Shown here: positions 39,938 through 48,742 of the stretch, one piece after another | How positions within the stretch are numbered: position 1 is the stretch's first letter | Layout: every line of letters starts with the position of its first letter | Source of the DNA: Nocardioidaceae bacterium | GTDB lineage: Bacteria; Actinomycetota; Actinomycetes; Propionibacteriales; Nocardioidaceae | Reading direction: 5' to 3' | Assembly: GCA_018672315.1 (NCBI GenBank) | Contig: CP076053.1 | Span: 1,289,827-1,353,826 of the forward strand | DNA: 64,000 bases | Made by a program: the position numbers and the translations under genes | The notes under the pieces: generated by a model | What the model was told of the DNA's origin: nothing | The model's input: the letters and a program-made list of their open reading frames with translations, nothing else | Databases searched by the model: none

Positions 39938-42130
39938 TCAGTCGCGGTAGGTGCGACCCGCCTCGGCGCGCTCGACGAGGTCCGACGGCGGACGGAACCG
40001 CTCGCCGTACTGATCGGCGAGCTCGTTCGCCCGGGCGACGAATCCCTGCAGACCGCCCTCGTGGCCCTCCATGTACTGCACGCAGCCACCGGTCAGGGCC
40101 GGGTAGCCGATGCCGAAGATCGAGCCGATGTTGGCCGCGGCGGCCGACTGGATGACGCCCTCGGCGAAGCAGCGGGCGGTCTCGACGGCCTCGATGACGA
40201 GCAGGCGCTCCTTGAGGTCCGCGAACGGGACTTGCCGCTCGGCCGTCGGGAACTCCTCCGTCACGCCCGACCACAGGCCGGCACGCCTGCCGTCCTCGTC
40301 GTAGTCGTAGAAGCCCGCGCCCTTGAGCCGGCTCGACCGCTCGAGCTCGATCATCTTCGAGATGACCGACTCGGCGGCGTGGGGCGTGTACTCCCCGCCC
40401 TCGCGCTCGACCGCGTCGCGGTTGGCCTTGCCGATCTTGGCCATGAGCTCCATGTTGAGCTCGTCGGAGAGCTGCAGCGGGCCGACCGGGTAGCCGGCCT
40501 GTGTCGCCGCCCGCTCGATCGACATCGGCGCGACGCCCTCGGCGAGCATCGCGAGGCCCTCGTTGACCATCGTGCCGATGACGCGGCTGGTGTAGAAGCC
40601 GCGACTGTCGTTGACCACGATCGGGGTCTTCTTCAGCAGCATCACCAGGTCCAGCGCCTTCGCGGTGGTGGCGTCGGAGGTCTTCTCGCCGCGGATGATC
40701 TCCACCAGCGGCATCTTGTCGACGGGACTGAAGAAGTGCAGACCCACGAAGTCCTCGGGACGGTCCACCCCGGTCGCCAGCTCGGTGATCGGCAGCGTCG
40801 AGGTGTTGGAGCAGATCAGGGCGTCGGAGCCGACGACCTCGAGCACCTCGGCGAAGACCTTGTGCTTCAGCGACGGGTCCTCGAAGACGGCCTCGACGAT
40901 CGTGTCGCAGCCCGCGAGGTCAGCGACAGAGTCGGTGGCGGTGATGCGAGCGAGCACCTCGCCCTTGGCCTCCTCGGTCATCTTGCCGCGGGAGACGGCC
41001 TTGTCGAGGATCTTCGTCGAGTACGCCTTGCCGCGCTCGGCCGACTCGATCGAGACGTCGCGCAGCACGACCTCGATGCCGGACCGTGCGAAGGAGTACG
41101 CGATGCCCGCGCCCATCATGCCCGCGCCGAGCACCCCGACCTTGGCCGGCTTGTAGACGTCGTAGCCCTCGGGCCGCAGCGCGCCGGAGTTGATGGCCTG
41201 CAGGTCGAAGAAGAACGCCTGGATCATGTTCTTCGCGTTCGGGCCGGTGATCAGGCCCGCGAGGTAGCGCGACTCGATGCGGCTCGCGGTGTCGAAGTCG
41301 ACCTGCGCGCCCTCGATGGCCGCGGACATGATGGCCCGCGGGGCGGGGTAGTTCGCGCCCTTGAGCTGCTTGCGCAGGTTGGCCGGGAAGGCCGGCAGGA
41401 ACTGCGCGAGCTTCGGGTTGCTCGGGGTGCCGCCAGGCATCTTGTAGCCCGGCTTGTCCCAGGGCTGCATGGCCGCGTCCTCGTTGCCGGCGTTGGCGAT
41501 TACCCAGGCGCGGGCGGCCGGGACGAGCTCGTCGAGGCTGCCGACCAGCTCGTCGACGAGGCCCTTCTCCAGCGCCTGCGCCGGCTTCATGCGCGGGCCC
41601 TGCAGCAGCACGCCCATGAGGGCGTCGGAGAGACCGAACATGCGGACCGTACGCGTCACGCCGCCGCCGCCGGGCAGCAGGCCGAGGGTGACCTCGGGGA
41701 GACCGATCTGCACCGACGAGGAGTCGAGGCAGAAGCGGCGGTTGCAGGCGAGAGCGATCTCGAGGCCGCCGCCCAGCGCGGCGCCGTTGATGGCCGCGGC
41801 GACAGGGACCGGCATCTTCTCGAGGCGGCGCAGGTCCGCCTTCATGCCCTCGACCTGCTCGAAGACGGCCTCGGCGTCCGCGGGCGTGGTCCTCATCATG
41901 CCCTTGAGGTCGCCGCCGGCGAAGAAGGTCTTCTTCGCGCTGGTGATGACGATGCCCTTGACGGCGTCGCCGGCAGCCTCGAGCTCGTCCACCGCGGCCC
42001 TCATCGACTCGCGGTAGAGGTCGTTCATCGTGTTCGCCGACGCGTTCGGGTCGTCCAGCGTGAGGACGGCGACGCCGTCCTCACCGATCTCGACGCGTAC
42101 GGAGCTCTGCTTCTCAGTCGTGGTGCTCAT
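39938..42130 (-). CDS. fadB: 3-hydroxyacyl-CoA dehydrogenase/enoyl-CoA hydratase fusion (FadB-like)
   Basis: This 730-residue bifunctional beta-oxidation enzyme starts at ATG 42130. Residues 1 to about 200 are a crotonase domain ([47 protein letters not shown]) with both catalytic glutamates in place. After a linker the NAD-binding domain begins [18 protein letters not shown] (about 340), continues through [10 protein letters not shown] and [19 protein letters not shown] with catalytic His, and two C-terminal helical dehydrogenase domains complete it. It lies 14 bases after the thiolase stop, so fadA-fadB form the trifunctional-type pair on one transcript. A strong hairpin cluster follows. 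Confidence 0.95.
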   Translation of the reverse strand: MSTTTEKQSSVRVEIGEDGVAVLTLDDPNASANTMNDLYRESMRAAVDELEAAGDAVKGIVITSAKKTFFAGGDLKGMMRTTPADAEAVFEQVEGMKADLRRLEKMPVPVAAAINGAALGGGLEIALACNRRFCLDSSSVQIGLPEVTLGLLPGGGGVTRTVRMFGLSDALMGVLLQGPRMKPAQALEKGLVDELVGSLDELVPAARAWVIANAGNEDAAMQPWDKPGYKMPGGTPSNPKLAQFLPAFPANLRKQLKGANYPAPRAIMSAAIEGAQVDFDTASRIESRYLAGLITGPNAKNMIQAFFFDLQAINSGALRPEGYDVYKPAKVGVLGAGMMGAGIAYSFARSGIEVVLRDVSIESAERGKAYSTKILDKAVSRGKMTEEAKGEVLARITATDSVADLAGCDTIVEAVFEDPSLKHKVFAEVLEVVGSDALICSNTSTLPITELATGVDRPEDFVGLHFFSPVDKMPLVEIIRGEKTSDATTAKALDLVMLLKKTPIVVNDSRGFYTSRVIGTMVNEGLAMLAEGVAPMSIERAATQAGYPVGPLQLSDELNMELMAKIGKANRDAVEREGGEYTPHAAESVISKMIELERSSRLKGAGFYDYDEDGRRAGLWSGVTEEFPTAERQVPFADLKERLLVIEAVETARCFAEGVIQSAAAANIGSIFGIGYPALTGGCVQYMEGHEGGLQGFVARANELADQYGERFRPPSDLVERAEAGRTYRD

Positions 42131-42144
42131 GTCGGGGAGGTTCC

Positions 42145-43365
42145 TCAGATCCGCTCGATGATGGTCGCGATGCCCATGCCGCCGCCCACGCACAGGGTGG
42201 CGAGGCCGCGCTGCTTGTCCTGGCGCTCGAGCTCGTCGAGCAGGGTGCCGAGGATCATCGCGCCGGTGGCGCCGAGCGGGTGGCCCATGGCGATCGCGCC
42301 GCCGTTGACGTTGGTGATGTCGTGGCTGATGCCCATGTCCTTCATGAAGCGCATGGCCACGGCCGCGAAGGCCTCGTTGATCTCGAAGAGGTCGATGTCG
42401 CCCACCTCGAGGCCGGCCTTCTCCAGCGCCTTGCGCGAGGCGGGAGCGGGGCCGGTCAGCATGATCGTCGGGTCGGCGCCGGACACCGCGACGCTGAGCA
42501 CCTTCGCGCGGGGGGTCATGCCCAGCCGCTCGCCGGCCTCGCGGCTGCCCATGACCACCAGGGCGGCGCCGTCGACGATGCCGGAGGAGTTGCCGGCGTG
42601 GTGGACGTGGTCGATCTTCTCGACCCAGTGGTACTTCTCGAGGGCGACCGAGTCGAAGCCTCCCTGGTCGCCGATCTGGGCGAAGCTCGGCTTGAGCTTG
42701 GCCAGACCGTCCGCGGTGGTGCCCTCGCGGATGAACTCGTCGTGGTCGAGGATCGTCACGCCGTTGGCGTCGACGACCGGGATCACGGACTTGTCGAAGA
42801 AGCCGTTCGCGCGCGCCTTGGCGGCGCGGGCCTGGCTCTCGGCGGCGAACTCGTCGACGTCGCGGCGGCTGAAGCCCTCGACGGTGGCGATCAGGTCGGC
42901 GCCGATGCCCTGGGGCACGAAGTCGGTCGCCAGCGCGGTGGCGGGGTCCATCGCCCAGGCGCCGCCGTCGGAGGCCATCGGCACGCGGCTCATCGACTCC
43001 ACGCCGCCGGCGAGGATCAGGTCCTCGAAGCCGGACGCGACGCGGGAGGCGGCCTGGTTCACGGCCTCGAGGCCGGAGGCGCAGAAGCGGTTGAGCTGGA
43101 CGCCCGACACGGTCTCGGGCAGGCCCGCGGCGAGTGCGGCGGTCTTGGCGATGTCGGCGCCCTGGTCACCGACCGGGCTGACGCAGCCGAGCACCACGTC
43201 GTCGATCTGGTCGACGTCGAGCTCGGGGTTGCGCTTGCGCACCTCGTCGATCAGGCCGACGACCAGGTCGACCGGCTTGACCTCGTGCAGGGAGCCGTCC
43301 TTCTTGCCCTTGCCGCGGGGCGTACGGACGGCGTCGTAGATGAGGGCCTCGGGCTGTGGCGTCAT
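42145..43365 (-). CDS. fadA: Acetyl-CoA C-acyltransferase (thiolase, FadA-like)
   Basis: This 406-residue thiolase cleaves 3-ketoacyl-CoA. The nucleophilic Cys is in [13 protein letters not shown] (C95). The conserved [11 protein letters not shown] and [17 protein letters not shown] segments supply the catalytic His residues, and [12 protein letters not shown] the second Cys. The N-terminus ([25 protein letters not shown]) is that of the beta-oxidation partner rather than a biosynthetic thiolase. It is the first gene of the fadA-fadB operon. A degenerate copy of the TGACAGC-type palindrome lies 51-71 bases upstream (43416-43436), linking it to the acyl-CoA dehydrogenase and racemase loci. Confidence 0.95.
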   Translation of the reverse strand: MTPQPEALIYDAVRTPRGKGKKDGSLHEVKPVDLVVGLIDEVRKRNPELDVDQIDDVVLGCVSPVGDQGADIAKTAALAAGLPETVSGVQLNRFCASGLEAVNQAASRVASGFEDLILAGGVESMSRVPMASDGGAWAMDPATALATDFVPQGIGADLIATVEGFSRRDVDEFAAESQARAAKARANGFFDKSVIPVVDANGVTILDHDEFIREGTTADGLAKLKPSFAQIGDQGGFDSVALEKYHWVEKIDHVHHAGNSSGIVDGAALVVMGSREAGERLGMTPRAKVLSVAVSGADPTIMLTGPAPASRKALEKAGLEVGDIDLFEINEAFAAVAMRFMKDMGISHDITNVNGGAIAMGHPLGATGAMILGTLLDELERQDKQRGLATLCVGGGMGIATIIERI

Positions 43366-43415
43366 GGACTGCCACCCTTCTCGTGTCGGCTGCGTGGGTT
43401 CTGCTGCGCAGCCAT

Positions 43416-43436
43416 CATGACACCAGCACTGTCACG
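43416..43436. promoter_or_regulatory. Degenerate copy of the TGACAGC operator upstream of fadA
   Basis: CATGACACC-AGC-ACTGTCACG keeps the 9-3-9 layout of the perfect sites at 5323-5351 and 45557-45577. The right half differs at one position and the left at two. Confidence 0.6.
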
Positions 43437-43468
43437 GTTGGAAGGTGCGACCCGGTCCCGTACGCCCC

Positions 43469-43978
43469 TCAGCGCGTGACGTCGCTCTCCTCGTGCTGCC
43501 GCGACGTGCCGAGGAACCGGTCGGCGGCACCGCGTACGCGCCGGCGCCCCACGGTGGCCGCGAGCAGCACGAGCAGCACGAGCAGCGCGGCGTCCGCCCC
43601 CAGCACCCAGGTCGGGGCGTCGGGGTCGCTGGTGCGGCCCACGGCGTACGCGACCTCCGGCTCGCCCTCGGGGTAGCGCACCTCGACGGTGCGCTCGTTC
43701 TCCGCGACCCGGTAGGTCTCCTCGTCCACCTCCGAGCGTCGCTCGCCGCCGGCCTCGCCCAGCTGCCAGACGACCGCGTACGTCTCCTCGCCCGCCTCAC
43801 CCTGCACCTCGGTCGTCAGGACGGAGGCGCTGCTGACCACGCCGGTCTGCTCGAGCACCCGCTGGTCACGCACGTGGTCGTAGAGCGGGTAGTTCAGCGC
43901 CGCCAGCCCGACGACGAGCAGCAGCAACGCGAGGAGGGGAGCCACGGCGCCGGCGCCGGTCTCGGGACGTCGGGTCAT
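43469..43978 (-). CDS. Two-helix membrane protein with DUF3592-like extracellular domain
   Basis: This 169-residue protein has a first membrane helix at about residues 11-30 (AVAPLLALLLLVVGLAALNY). An extracytoplasmic beta-rich segment follows (VVSSASVLTTEVQGE, AVVWQLGEAGG, ERTVEVRYPEGEPEVAY), then a second helix near 125-142 (VLGADAALLVLLVLLAATVG) and a basic tail. The topology and the V.VRY.P..P metric resemble DUF3592 proteins. Function is unknown. It is 43 bases downstream of the small membrane protein gene on the same strand, so the two may be co-transcribed. Confidence 0.7.
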   Translation of the reverse strand: MTRRPETGAGAVAPLLALLLLVVGLAALNYPLYDHVRDQRVLEQTGVVSSASVLTTEVQGEAGEETYAVVWQLGEAGGERRSEVDEETYRVAENERTVEVRYPEGEPEVAYAVGRTSDPDAPTWVLGADAALLVLLVLLAATVGRRRVRGAADRFLGTSRQHEESDVTR

Positions 43979-44021
43979 GGCCGCAGCCTGCCCCCCGAGG
44001 CCGACCTGCGCACGGACCCGC

Positions 44022-44261
44022 TCAGATGACCGTGTCGGTCGCCAGCACGACGGCGACCACCACGGCGGACGCCAGGGCCATCATCCAGACGGCGTGCACC
44101 AGGCCGGCGAAGAAACGCACCGGGTCCTCCACCGAGATGCCCAGCGACGCGAGGTCCTCGTGGTCGCCGCCGCGTTGCGGAGGGACGACCGCACGGGGCC
44201 CGGTCGGCGCGAACGGCACCACCATCGCACCCTCGGCACGGACGCCGTCGTCGTGCGTCAT
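44022..44261 (-). CDS. Small single-helix membrane protein
   Basis: ATG 44261 has a GAGGAGG ribosome binding site at proper spacing, giving 79 residues; the longer frame to 44438 is not supported. The N-terminal half is polar, and residues 50-75 form one hydrophobic helix (VHAVWMMALASAVVVAVVLATD). I recognise no family. A promoter-like pair, TTGTCC and TAGGTT on the minus strand with 18 bases between (plus 44324-44329 and 44300-44305), lies about 40 bases upstream. Confidence 0.6.
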   Translation of the reverse strand: MTHDDGVRAEGAMVVPFAPTGPRAVVPPQRGGDHEDLASLGISVEDPVRFFAGLVHAVWMMALASAVVVAVVLATDTVI

Positions 44262-44380
44262 GTCCCCTCCTCGGTCAGGCCCCCCGGCCCAGGTCTCACA
44301 ACCTAGGTCTTCGGTCCCGAACAGGACAACGGGTCTATACGGATCCTCACCCCCCGGGGTGGGACGCGGATCCGAGCTCG

Positions 44381-45538
44381 TCAGGCCTGGTGGGCAGCCC
44401 CCTCGGCGACGAGCTGCTCGGGGGACTCCACGCCCCACGCGCGCAGCGCCGCCAGCGTGTCGGCGCCGACGGCGCCGGGGTTGCGGGTCAGGGAGGCCTG
44501 CGTACGCGAGAAGCGTGGCGCCGGCGCGGGCTGGCGCAGGCCCTCGTGCGGTGCGTACACGCCCCGGGCGGTCAGGTGCGGGTGGTCGACCGCCTCACCG
44601 AAGCGCAGGACCGGCGCGACGCACGCGTCCGTGCCGTCGAACACCCCGGCCCACTCGGCCTGCGTACGCTCCGCGAACCGCCGCGTGAGCGTCTCGCGCA
44701 GCTCCCCCCAGCGCTCCAGCTCGAACTGTCCCGGCGCGTCGTCCGGCAGCTCGAGCAGGCGCGCGAACTCGGCGAAGAACTGCGGTTCCAACGGGCCGAC
44801 GCTCATGTGGCGGCCGTCGGAGGTCGCGTACACGTCGTAGAAGGGCGCGCCACCGTCGAGCAGACCGCGTCCGCGCTTCTCCGTCAGGGCACCCTCGACG
44901 AGCTGTGCGACGGTCATCGCGGCGAGGTGCGCGGTGCCGTCGACGATGGCGGCGTCGACGACCTGCCCCTCACCGGAGCGCTGCGCCTCCAGCAGGGCGG
45001 CGAGCACCCCGACGACCAGGTAGAGCGACCCGCCGCCGAAGTCGCCGAGCAGGTTGGCGGGGAAGTGCGGGCGCCCACGGTCCTGACCGAGGCCGTCGAG
45101 GATGCCGGTGAGGCCGATGTAGTTCATGTCGTGGCCCGCCATCTGAGCCCACGGGCCGTCCTGGCCCCAGCCGGTCATGCGGCCGTACACCAGTCGCGGG
45201 TTGCGACCCAGGCAGGCGTCGGGTCCGATGCCCATGCGCTCGGCGGCACCGGGACGCATGCCCTCGATCAGCACGTCGGCGTCGTCGACGAGCTCGAGCA
45301 CGGTCTCCAGCGCCCTGGGGTGCTTCAGGTCGAGCGCGACGCTGGGCCGACCGCGCAGCAGCAGGTCGCCCTCTCGGCTGGTCACGCTCATCGCCCCACC
45401 GGGACGCTCCACGCGGATGACGTCGGCGCCGAGGTCGGCGAGCAGCATGCACGCGTGCGGCCCGGGTCCGATGCCCGCGATCTCGACGACCTTGATGCCT
45501 GCGAGGGGGCCGGTGCCCCGACCGAGTTCGATGCTCAT
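44381..45538 (-). CDS. Alpha-methylacyl-CoA racemase (CaiB/BaiF family)
   Basis: This 385-residue family III CoA-transferase-fold protein epimerises 2-methyl-branched acyl-CoAs so that beta-oxidation enzymes can act. The racemase-type catalytic set seen in M. tuberculosis MCR is preserved: His in MAGHDMNYIGLTG (H136), Asp in NLLGDFGGGSL (D166) and Glu in VGPLEPQFFAEF (E251). The N-terminal KVVEIAGIGPGPHACMLLADLGADVIRVERP is classic. A perfect TGACAGC-type palindrome lies 19 bases before the ATG, shared with other fatty-acid loci. Sterol-side-chain, phytanyl or isoprenoid substrates are all possible. Confidence 0.92.
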   Translation of the reverse strand: MSIELGRGTGPLAGIKVVEIAGIGPGPHACMLLADLGADVIRVERPGGAMSVTSREGDLLLRGRPSVALDLKHPRALETVLELVDDADVLIEGMRPGAAERMGIGPDACLGRNPRLVYGRMTGWGQDGPWAQMAGHDMNYIGLTGILDGLGQDRGRPHFPANLLGDFGGGSLYLVVGVLAALLEAQRSGEGQVVDAAIVDGTAHLAAMTVAQLVEGALTEKRGRGLLDGGAPFYDVYATSDGRHMSVGPLEPQFFAEFARLLELPDDAPGQFELERWGELRETLTRRFAERTQAEWAGVFDGTDACVAPVLRFGEAVDHPHLTARGVYAPHEGLRQPAPAPRFSRTQASLTRNPGAVGADTLAALRAWGVESPEQLVAEGAAHQA

Positions 45539-45556
45539 CCGCGCAGCATGGCAGAT

Positions 45557-45577
45557 CGTGACAGCAGTGCTGTCACG
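45557..45577. promoter_or_regulatory. Perfect TGACAGC operator upstream of the racemase gene
   Basis: CGTGACAGC-AGT-GCTGTCACG, with perfect 9-base arms, lies 19 bases upstream of the racemase ATG. It is identical in both arms to the core of the site before the acyl-CoA dehydrogenase at 5323-5351. Confidence 0.78.
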
Positions 45578-45610
45578 GTGCCGGCGTCCGCGTGGCGGGC
45601 CGCAGTCCTC

Positions 45611-46345
45611 TCAGAGGACCCGGGCGAGGAAGCGCTGCGTACGCGCCTCGCGGGGGTTGCCCAGCACGTCGGCCGGCGTCCCACGCTCGACGATGCGCCC
45701 GGCGTCGAGGAAGCAGACGGTGCTGGCGACCTCGCGGGCGAAGGACATCTCGTGGGTGGCGAGCACCATCGTCATGCCCTCGGCGGCGAGCTCGCGGAGC
45801 ACGTCGAGCGTCTCGCCGACCAGCTCGGGGTCCAGCGCGGAGGTCACCTCGTCGAGCAGCAGCAGCGACGGGGCGGGCACCAGGGCCCGGACGAGCGCGA
45901 CCCGTTGCTGCTGCCCGCCGGAGAGGCGGTCGGGGTGGGCGTCCATCACCTCGCCCAGGCCGAACCGCGTGAGGAGCTCCTGCGCGCGCCGCTCGGCCTC
46001 GTCACGGGAGGTGCCGTGCACCTTGACCGGCGCGAGCACGAGGTTCTCCCGCACGGTCATGTGAGGGAAGAGGTTGTAGGCCTGGAACACCATGCCCATG
46101 CGCCGGCGCACGGCACGCAGGTCCCCGCGCGGGTCGAGCAGGTCCTGCCCGTCCAGGTGCACCTCGCCGTCGTCCACGTCCTCGAGCAGGTTCAGGCAGC
46201 GCAGCAGCGTCGACTTGCCGGACCCCGAGGCGCCGATGAGGCAGACGACCTCGTGCGCGGAGACGTCGAGGTCGATCCCGTCGAGCACGACGCGGTCGCC
46301 GTAGGTCTTGCGCAGGCCGCGCACCTGCAGCAGCGGCGTCACCAC
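45611..46345 (-). CDS. Polar amino acid ABC transporter ATP-binding protein
   Basis: This 244-residue ATPase has Walker A IGASGSGKSTLLRCLNLLE (the LNLLE continuation is typical of amino acid importers), signature RLSGGQQQRVALVRAL, Walker B LLLLDEVTSALDPELVGE and switch His VLATHEMSFAREV. It starts seven bases inside the permease gene end. With the permease and binding protein upstream it forms a GlnQ/HisP-type importer. The C-terminus (RTQRFLARVL) is also family-typical. Confidence 0.95.
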   Translation of the reverse strand: MVTPLLQVRGLRKTYGDRVVLDGIDLDVSAHEVVCLIGASGSGKSTLLRCLNLLEDVDDGEVHLDGQDLLDPRGDLRAVRRRMGMVFQAYNLFPHMTVRENLVLAPVKVHGTSRDEAERRAQELLTRFGLGEVMDAHPDRLSGGQQQRVALVRALVPAPSLLLLDEVTSALDPELVGETLDVLRELAAEGMTMVLATHEMSFAREVASTVCFLDAGRIVERGTPADVLGNPREARTQRFLARVL

Positions 46346-47202
46346 GACCCCGCCACCTCACGCCGTCGGGCGCGTGCGCTCAGCCAGTCGGTGAACCGAG
46401 CCAGCGGCACCGTCAGCGCGATGAACAGCAGCGCGGCCACGACGTACGGCGTGTAGTTGAAGTTGTAAGCGCCGTAGTCGCGGGCGGTGTAGACGGCGTC
46501 GAAGATCGCCACCACGGAGACCAGTGCCGTGTCCTTCTGCAGTGAGACGAAGTCGTTGAGGAGCGGCGGGATCACCCGGCGTACGCCCTGCGGCACGATG
46601 ACGTGCCGCAGGGTCTGGGTCCGCGAGAGGCCCAACGTGCGCGCACTCGCGATCTGCGAGGGGTGGATCGACTCGATGCCCGCGCGGAGCACCTCCGCGA
46701 CGTACGCCGAGTAGGAGAGCACCAGCGCCGTCAGCGCCCAGAAGTAGAGGGAGGTCGGCACGCCCTGCAGTCCCAGCGCCGGCATCCCGAAGCCGAGCAG
46801 CAGCACCAGCAGGATGGTCGGGATGCCACGCAGCATGTCGGTGAACAGCACCGCCAGGAGACGCACCGGGAACAGCACCGGCGCCCGGGTGCCCCGCACG
46901 ACGGCGATCAGCAGGGCCAGGACCAGGATGATCGGTTCGGCGATGAGGAACATCGAGACGTTGACCCAGAACGCGCTCAGGACGTCTCGCCACGACGCCG
47001 CGAAGTGGAAGCCGCTGAAGAACGTGCTCTGCACGCGCGGCCACCCCGGCGAGGAGACGACCACGAGTGCGAGGCCGCCGAGCAGCACGACGGTCGCCAG
47101 GGTCGCGACGCTCGCGTCGCGCCGGGAGCGGCGGCGACGGTACGCGTCACGGTCACGCTGCGCGGGGCTCGGGACCCACGCCGCCTCGGGGGGCTGGCTC
47201 AC
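46339..47202 (-). CDS. Polar amino acid ABC transporter permease
   Basis: This 287-residue permease of the HisMQ type has an extended cytoplasmic N-terminus and about five to six membrane helices, including ATVVLLGGLALVVVSSP, FLIAEPIILVLALLIAVV and LYFWALTALVLSYSAYVAEVLRAGIESI. The EAA loop is visible as SARTLGLSRTQTLRHVIVPQGVRRVIPPLLNDFVSLQKDTAL. Only one permease gene is present, implying a homodimer. It lies 12 bases after the binding-protein stop and overlaps the ATPase start. Confidence 0.94.
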   Translation of the reverse strand: MSQPPEAAWVPSPAQRDRDAYRRRRSRRDASVATLATVVLLGGLALVVVSSPGWPRVQSTFFSGFHFAASWRDVLSAFWVNVSMFLIAEPIILVLALLIAVVRGTRAPVLFPVRLLAVLFTDMLRGIPTILLVLLLGFGMPALGLQGVPTSLYFWALTALVLSYSAYVAEVLRAGIESIHPSQIASARTLGLSRTQTLRHVIVPQGVRRVIPPLLNDFVSLQKDTALVSVVAIFDAVYTARDYGAYNFNYTPYVVAALLFIALTVPLARFTDWLSARARRREVAGSW

Positions 47203-47214
47203 AGGTGCCGTCGG

Positions 47215-48108
47215 TCAGTCCAGGACGGGCACGTCGACGACGTCGGAGAGCCACTGCTGCTCGATGTCGTCGAGGGTGCCGTCCTGCTCGAGCGTGGCGA
47301 GGGCCTCGTCCACGCACGGCACGAGGGTCGAGCCCTTCTCGAAGAGCATCCCGAACGCGTCGGCGTTCGCCTCGTCCTCGAACTGCCCCACGATCGTCGC
47401 CCGCGGGATCTCGACCGCGGTGATGTAGAACGCCGTCGGAAGGTCGGCCACGACGGCGTCGACCTGGCCGTTGAGCAGCGCCTGCTTCGCGGAGTTGGTG
47501 TCCTCGAAGACCAGGGGGTCGGTGCTCGGCTGCACCTGCTCGCGGATCGCGGTCAGCGACGTGGTGCCGGTCTGGGCGCCGAGCGTGAACTCCTGGAGGT
47601 CCTCGATGCTGGTCGCGTCGGCGACCGGGGAGTCCTCCAGGGCGATCAGGCCCTGGCTGGCGACGTAGTAGGGCTCGGAGAAGTCGACGACCTCGGCACG
47701 CGCCGGGGTGATCGAGATCTGGTTGATGTCGAAGTCGAAGCGCTTCGGCCCGGGCGCGTAGCTGTTGTTGAACGGCACGGTCACCCACTCGACCTCGCCC
47801 CGGGCGTAGCCGAGCTCCTCGGCGACCGCGTACGCCACCGCCGACTCGAAGCCCTCGCCGTTGGTCGGGTCGTTGTCGGCGAACCACGGCTCGTACGCCG
47901 GGGAGTCGGTGCCGACCGTGAGCGTGCCGGGCGTGATGGTCCCCAGCTGCTGCGGCGTGCACGTCGCCTCGGGCGCGGACGACGAGGCGGTCGAGGACGA
48001 CCCGGTCCCCGTCGCGGGTGACTCCTCCTCCACCGGGGCGCAGCCCAGGACGGTCGTCGCGACCAGCGGGACGAGGGCGGCAGACAGCAGGCGGGCACGC
48101 GTACGCAT
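47215..48108 (-). CDS. Amino acid ABC transporter substrate-binding lipoprotein
   Basis: This 297-residue protein starts at ATG 48108; the frame upstream is not coding. The lipobox VLGC places the acylated Cys at 23, followed by a Ser/Thr/Ala linker. The type 3 solute-binding domain shows TPGTLTVGTDSPAYEPW, GFESAVAYAVAEELGY, FDFDINQISITPARAEVVDFSEPYYVA and QTGTTSL, all expected for polar amino acid binding. It is the first gene of the importer operon and divergent from padR across 73 bases that contain TGCATATGCA. Ligand identity is not predictable here. Confidence 0.93.
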   Translation of the reverse strand: MRTRARLLSAALVPLVATTVLGCAPVEEESPATGTGSSSTASSSAPEATCTPQQLGTITPGTLTVGTDSPAYEPWFADNDPTNGEGFESAVAYAVAEELGYARGEVEWVTVPFNNSYAPGPKRFDFDINQISITPARAEVVDFSEPYYVASQGLIALEDSPVADATSIEDLQEFTLGAQTGTTSLTAIREQVQPSTDPLVFEDTNSAKQALLNGQVDAVVADLPTAFYITAVEIPRATIVGQFEDEANADAFGMLFEKGSTLVPCVDEALATLEQDGTLDDIEQQWLSDVVDVPVLD

Positions 48109-48143
48109 GAGCAGAAGCGTAAGAGAGGGACCCGTGTGCACGC

Positions 48144-48166
48144 CGTTGCATATGCACCTCGTTGCA
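48144..48166. promoter_or_regulatory. Candidate PadR operator in the divergent gap
   Basis: Direct repeats CGTTGCA at 48144-48150 and 48160-48166 flank the palindrome TGCATATGCA (48147-48156). GTGTGC (48134-48139) and GCACAC (48168-48173) form a wider inverted repeat. The site lies upstream of both padR-fadH and the amino acid importer. Confidence 0.5.
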
Positions 48167-48181
48167 GGCACACTCCGGTGT

Positions 48182-48742
48182 ATGGCCCTCGAGCACGCCC
48201 TCCTTGTGTCGCTGCAGGAGCGACCCGCGGCCGGGCTCGAGCTGACCCGCCGCTTCGAGAAGTCCATCGGGCTCTTCTGGCAGGCCAGGCACCAGCAGAT
48301 CTACCGGGTGCTGGCCCGCATGGAGGCCGACGGCTGGATCACCGCCGAGACCGTCGCCCAGCGGGGCCGCCCGGACAAGCGGGTCTACTCCCTCACCGCC
48401 GACGGCCGGGAGGCCCTCGCCGAGTGGATCGCCACCCCGAGCGAGACCGAGCCGATGCGCAGCGACCTCGCGGTCAAGATGCGGGGAGCGGCGTACGGGG
48501 ACCGTGAGGCCCTGCTCGACCACGTCGCCGAGACCCGCGCCGAGCACGCCGCGAGGCTGCGGTCGTACGAGTCCATGAGCCTGCGCGACTACCCCGACCC
48601 CGACGCTCTCGAGGGCGCCGACCTCGACCGCTACCTGGTGCTGCGCGGCGGCGTACGCCTCGAGCGGTTCTGGGTCGACTGGCTCGACGAGTACCTGGAG
48701 GCGTGGCAGCGCGTCTCCCCCGAGAAGAAGGACACGGCATGA
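48182..48742 (+). CDS. PadR-family transcriptional regulator
   Basis: This 186-residue protein starts at ATG 48182. It has the PadR winged helix: LEHALLVSLQERPAAGLELTRRFEKSIGLFW, then HQQIYRVLARMEADGWITAE and the wing RGRPDKRVYSLTADGREAL. A C-terminal helical dimerisation domain follows, with a conserved RLERFWVDWLDEYLEAW end. The stop overlaps the dienoyl-CoA reductase start by four bases (ATGA), so it almost certainly controls that gene and itself, probably sensing an unsaturated or aromatic acid derivative (inference from family). Confidence 0.9.
   Translation: MALEHALLVSLQERPAAGLELTRRFEKSIGLFWQARHQQIYRVLARMEADGWITAETVAQRGRPDKRVYSLTADGREALAEWIATPSETEPMRSDLAVKMRGAAYGDREALLDHVAETRAEHAARLRSYESMSLRDYPDPDALEGADLDRYLVLRGGVRLERFWVDWLDEYLEAWQRVSPEKKDTA

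Noticed and set aside
39830-43339. 1169-codon open frame antisense to fadB-fadA
   Set aside because: The opposite strand carries unambiguous FadB and FadA. The antisense translation has no domain and the frame is open because of third-position GC bias.
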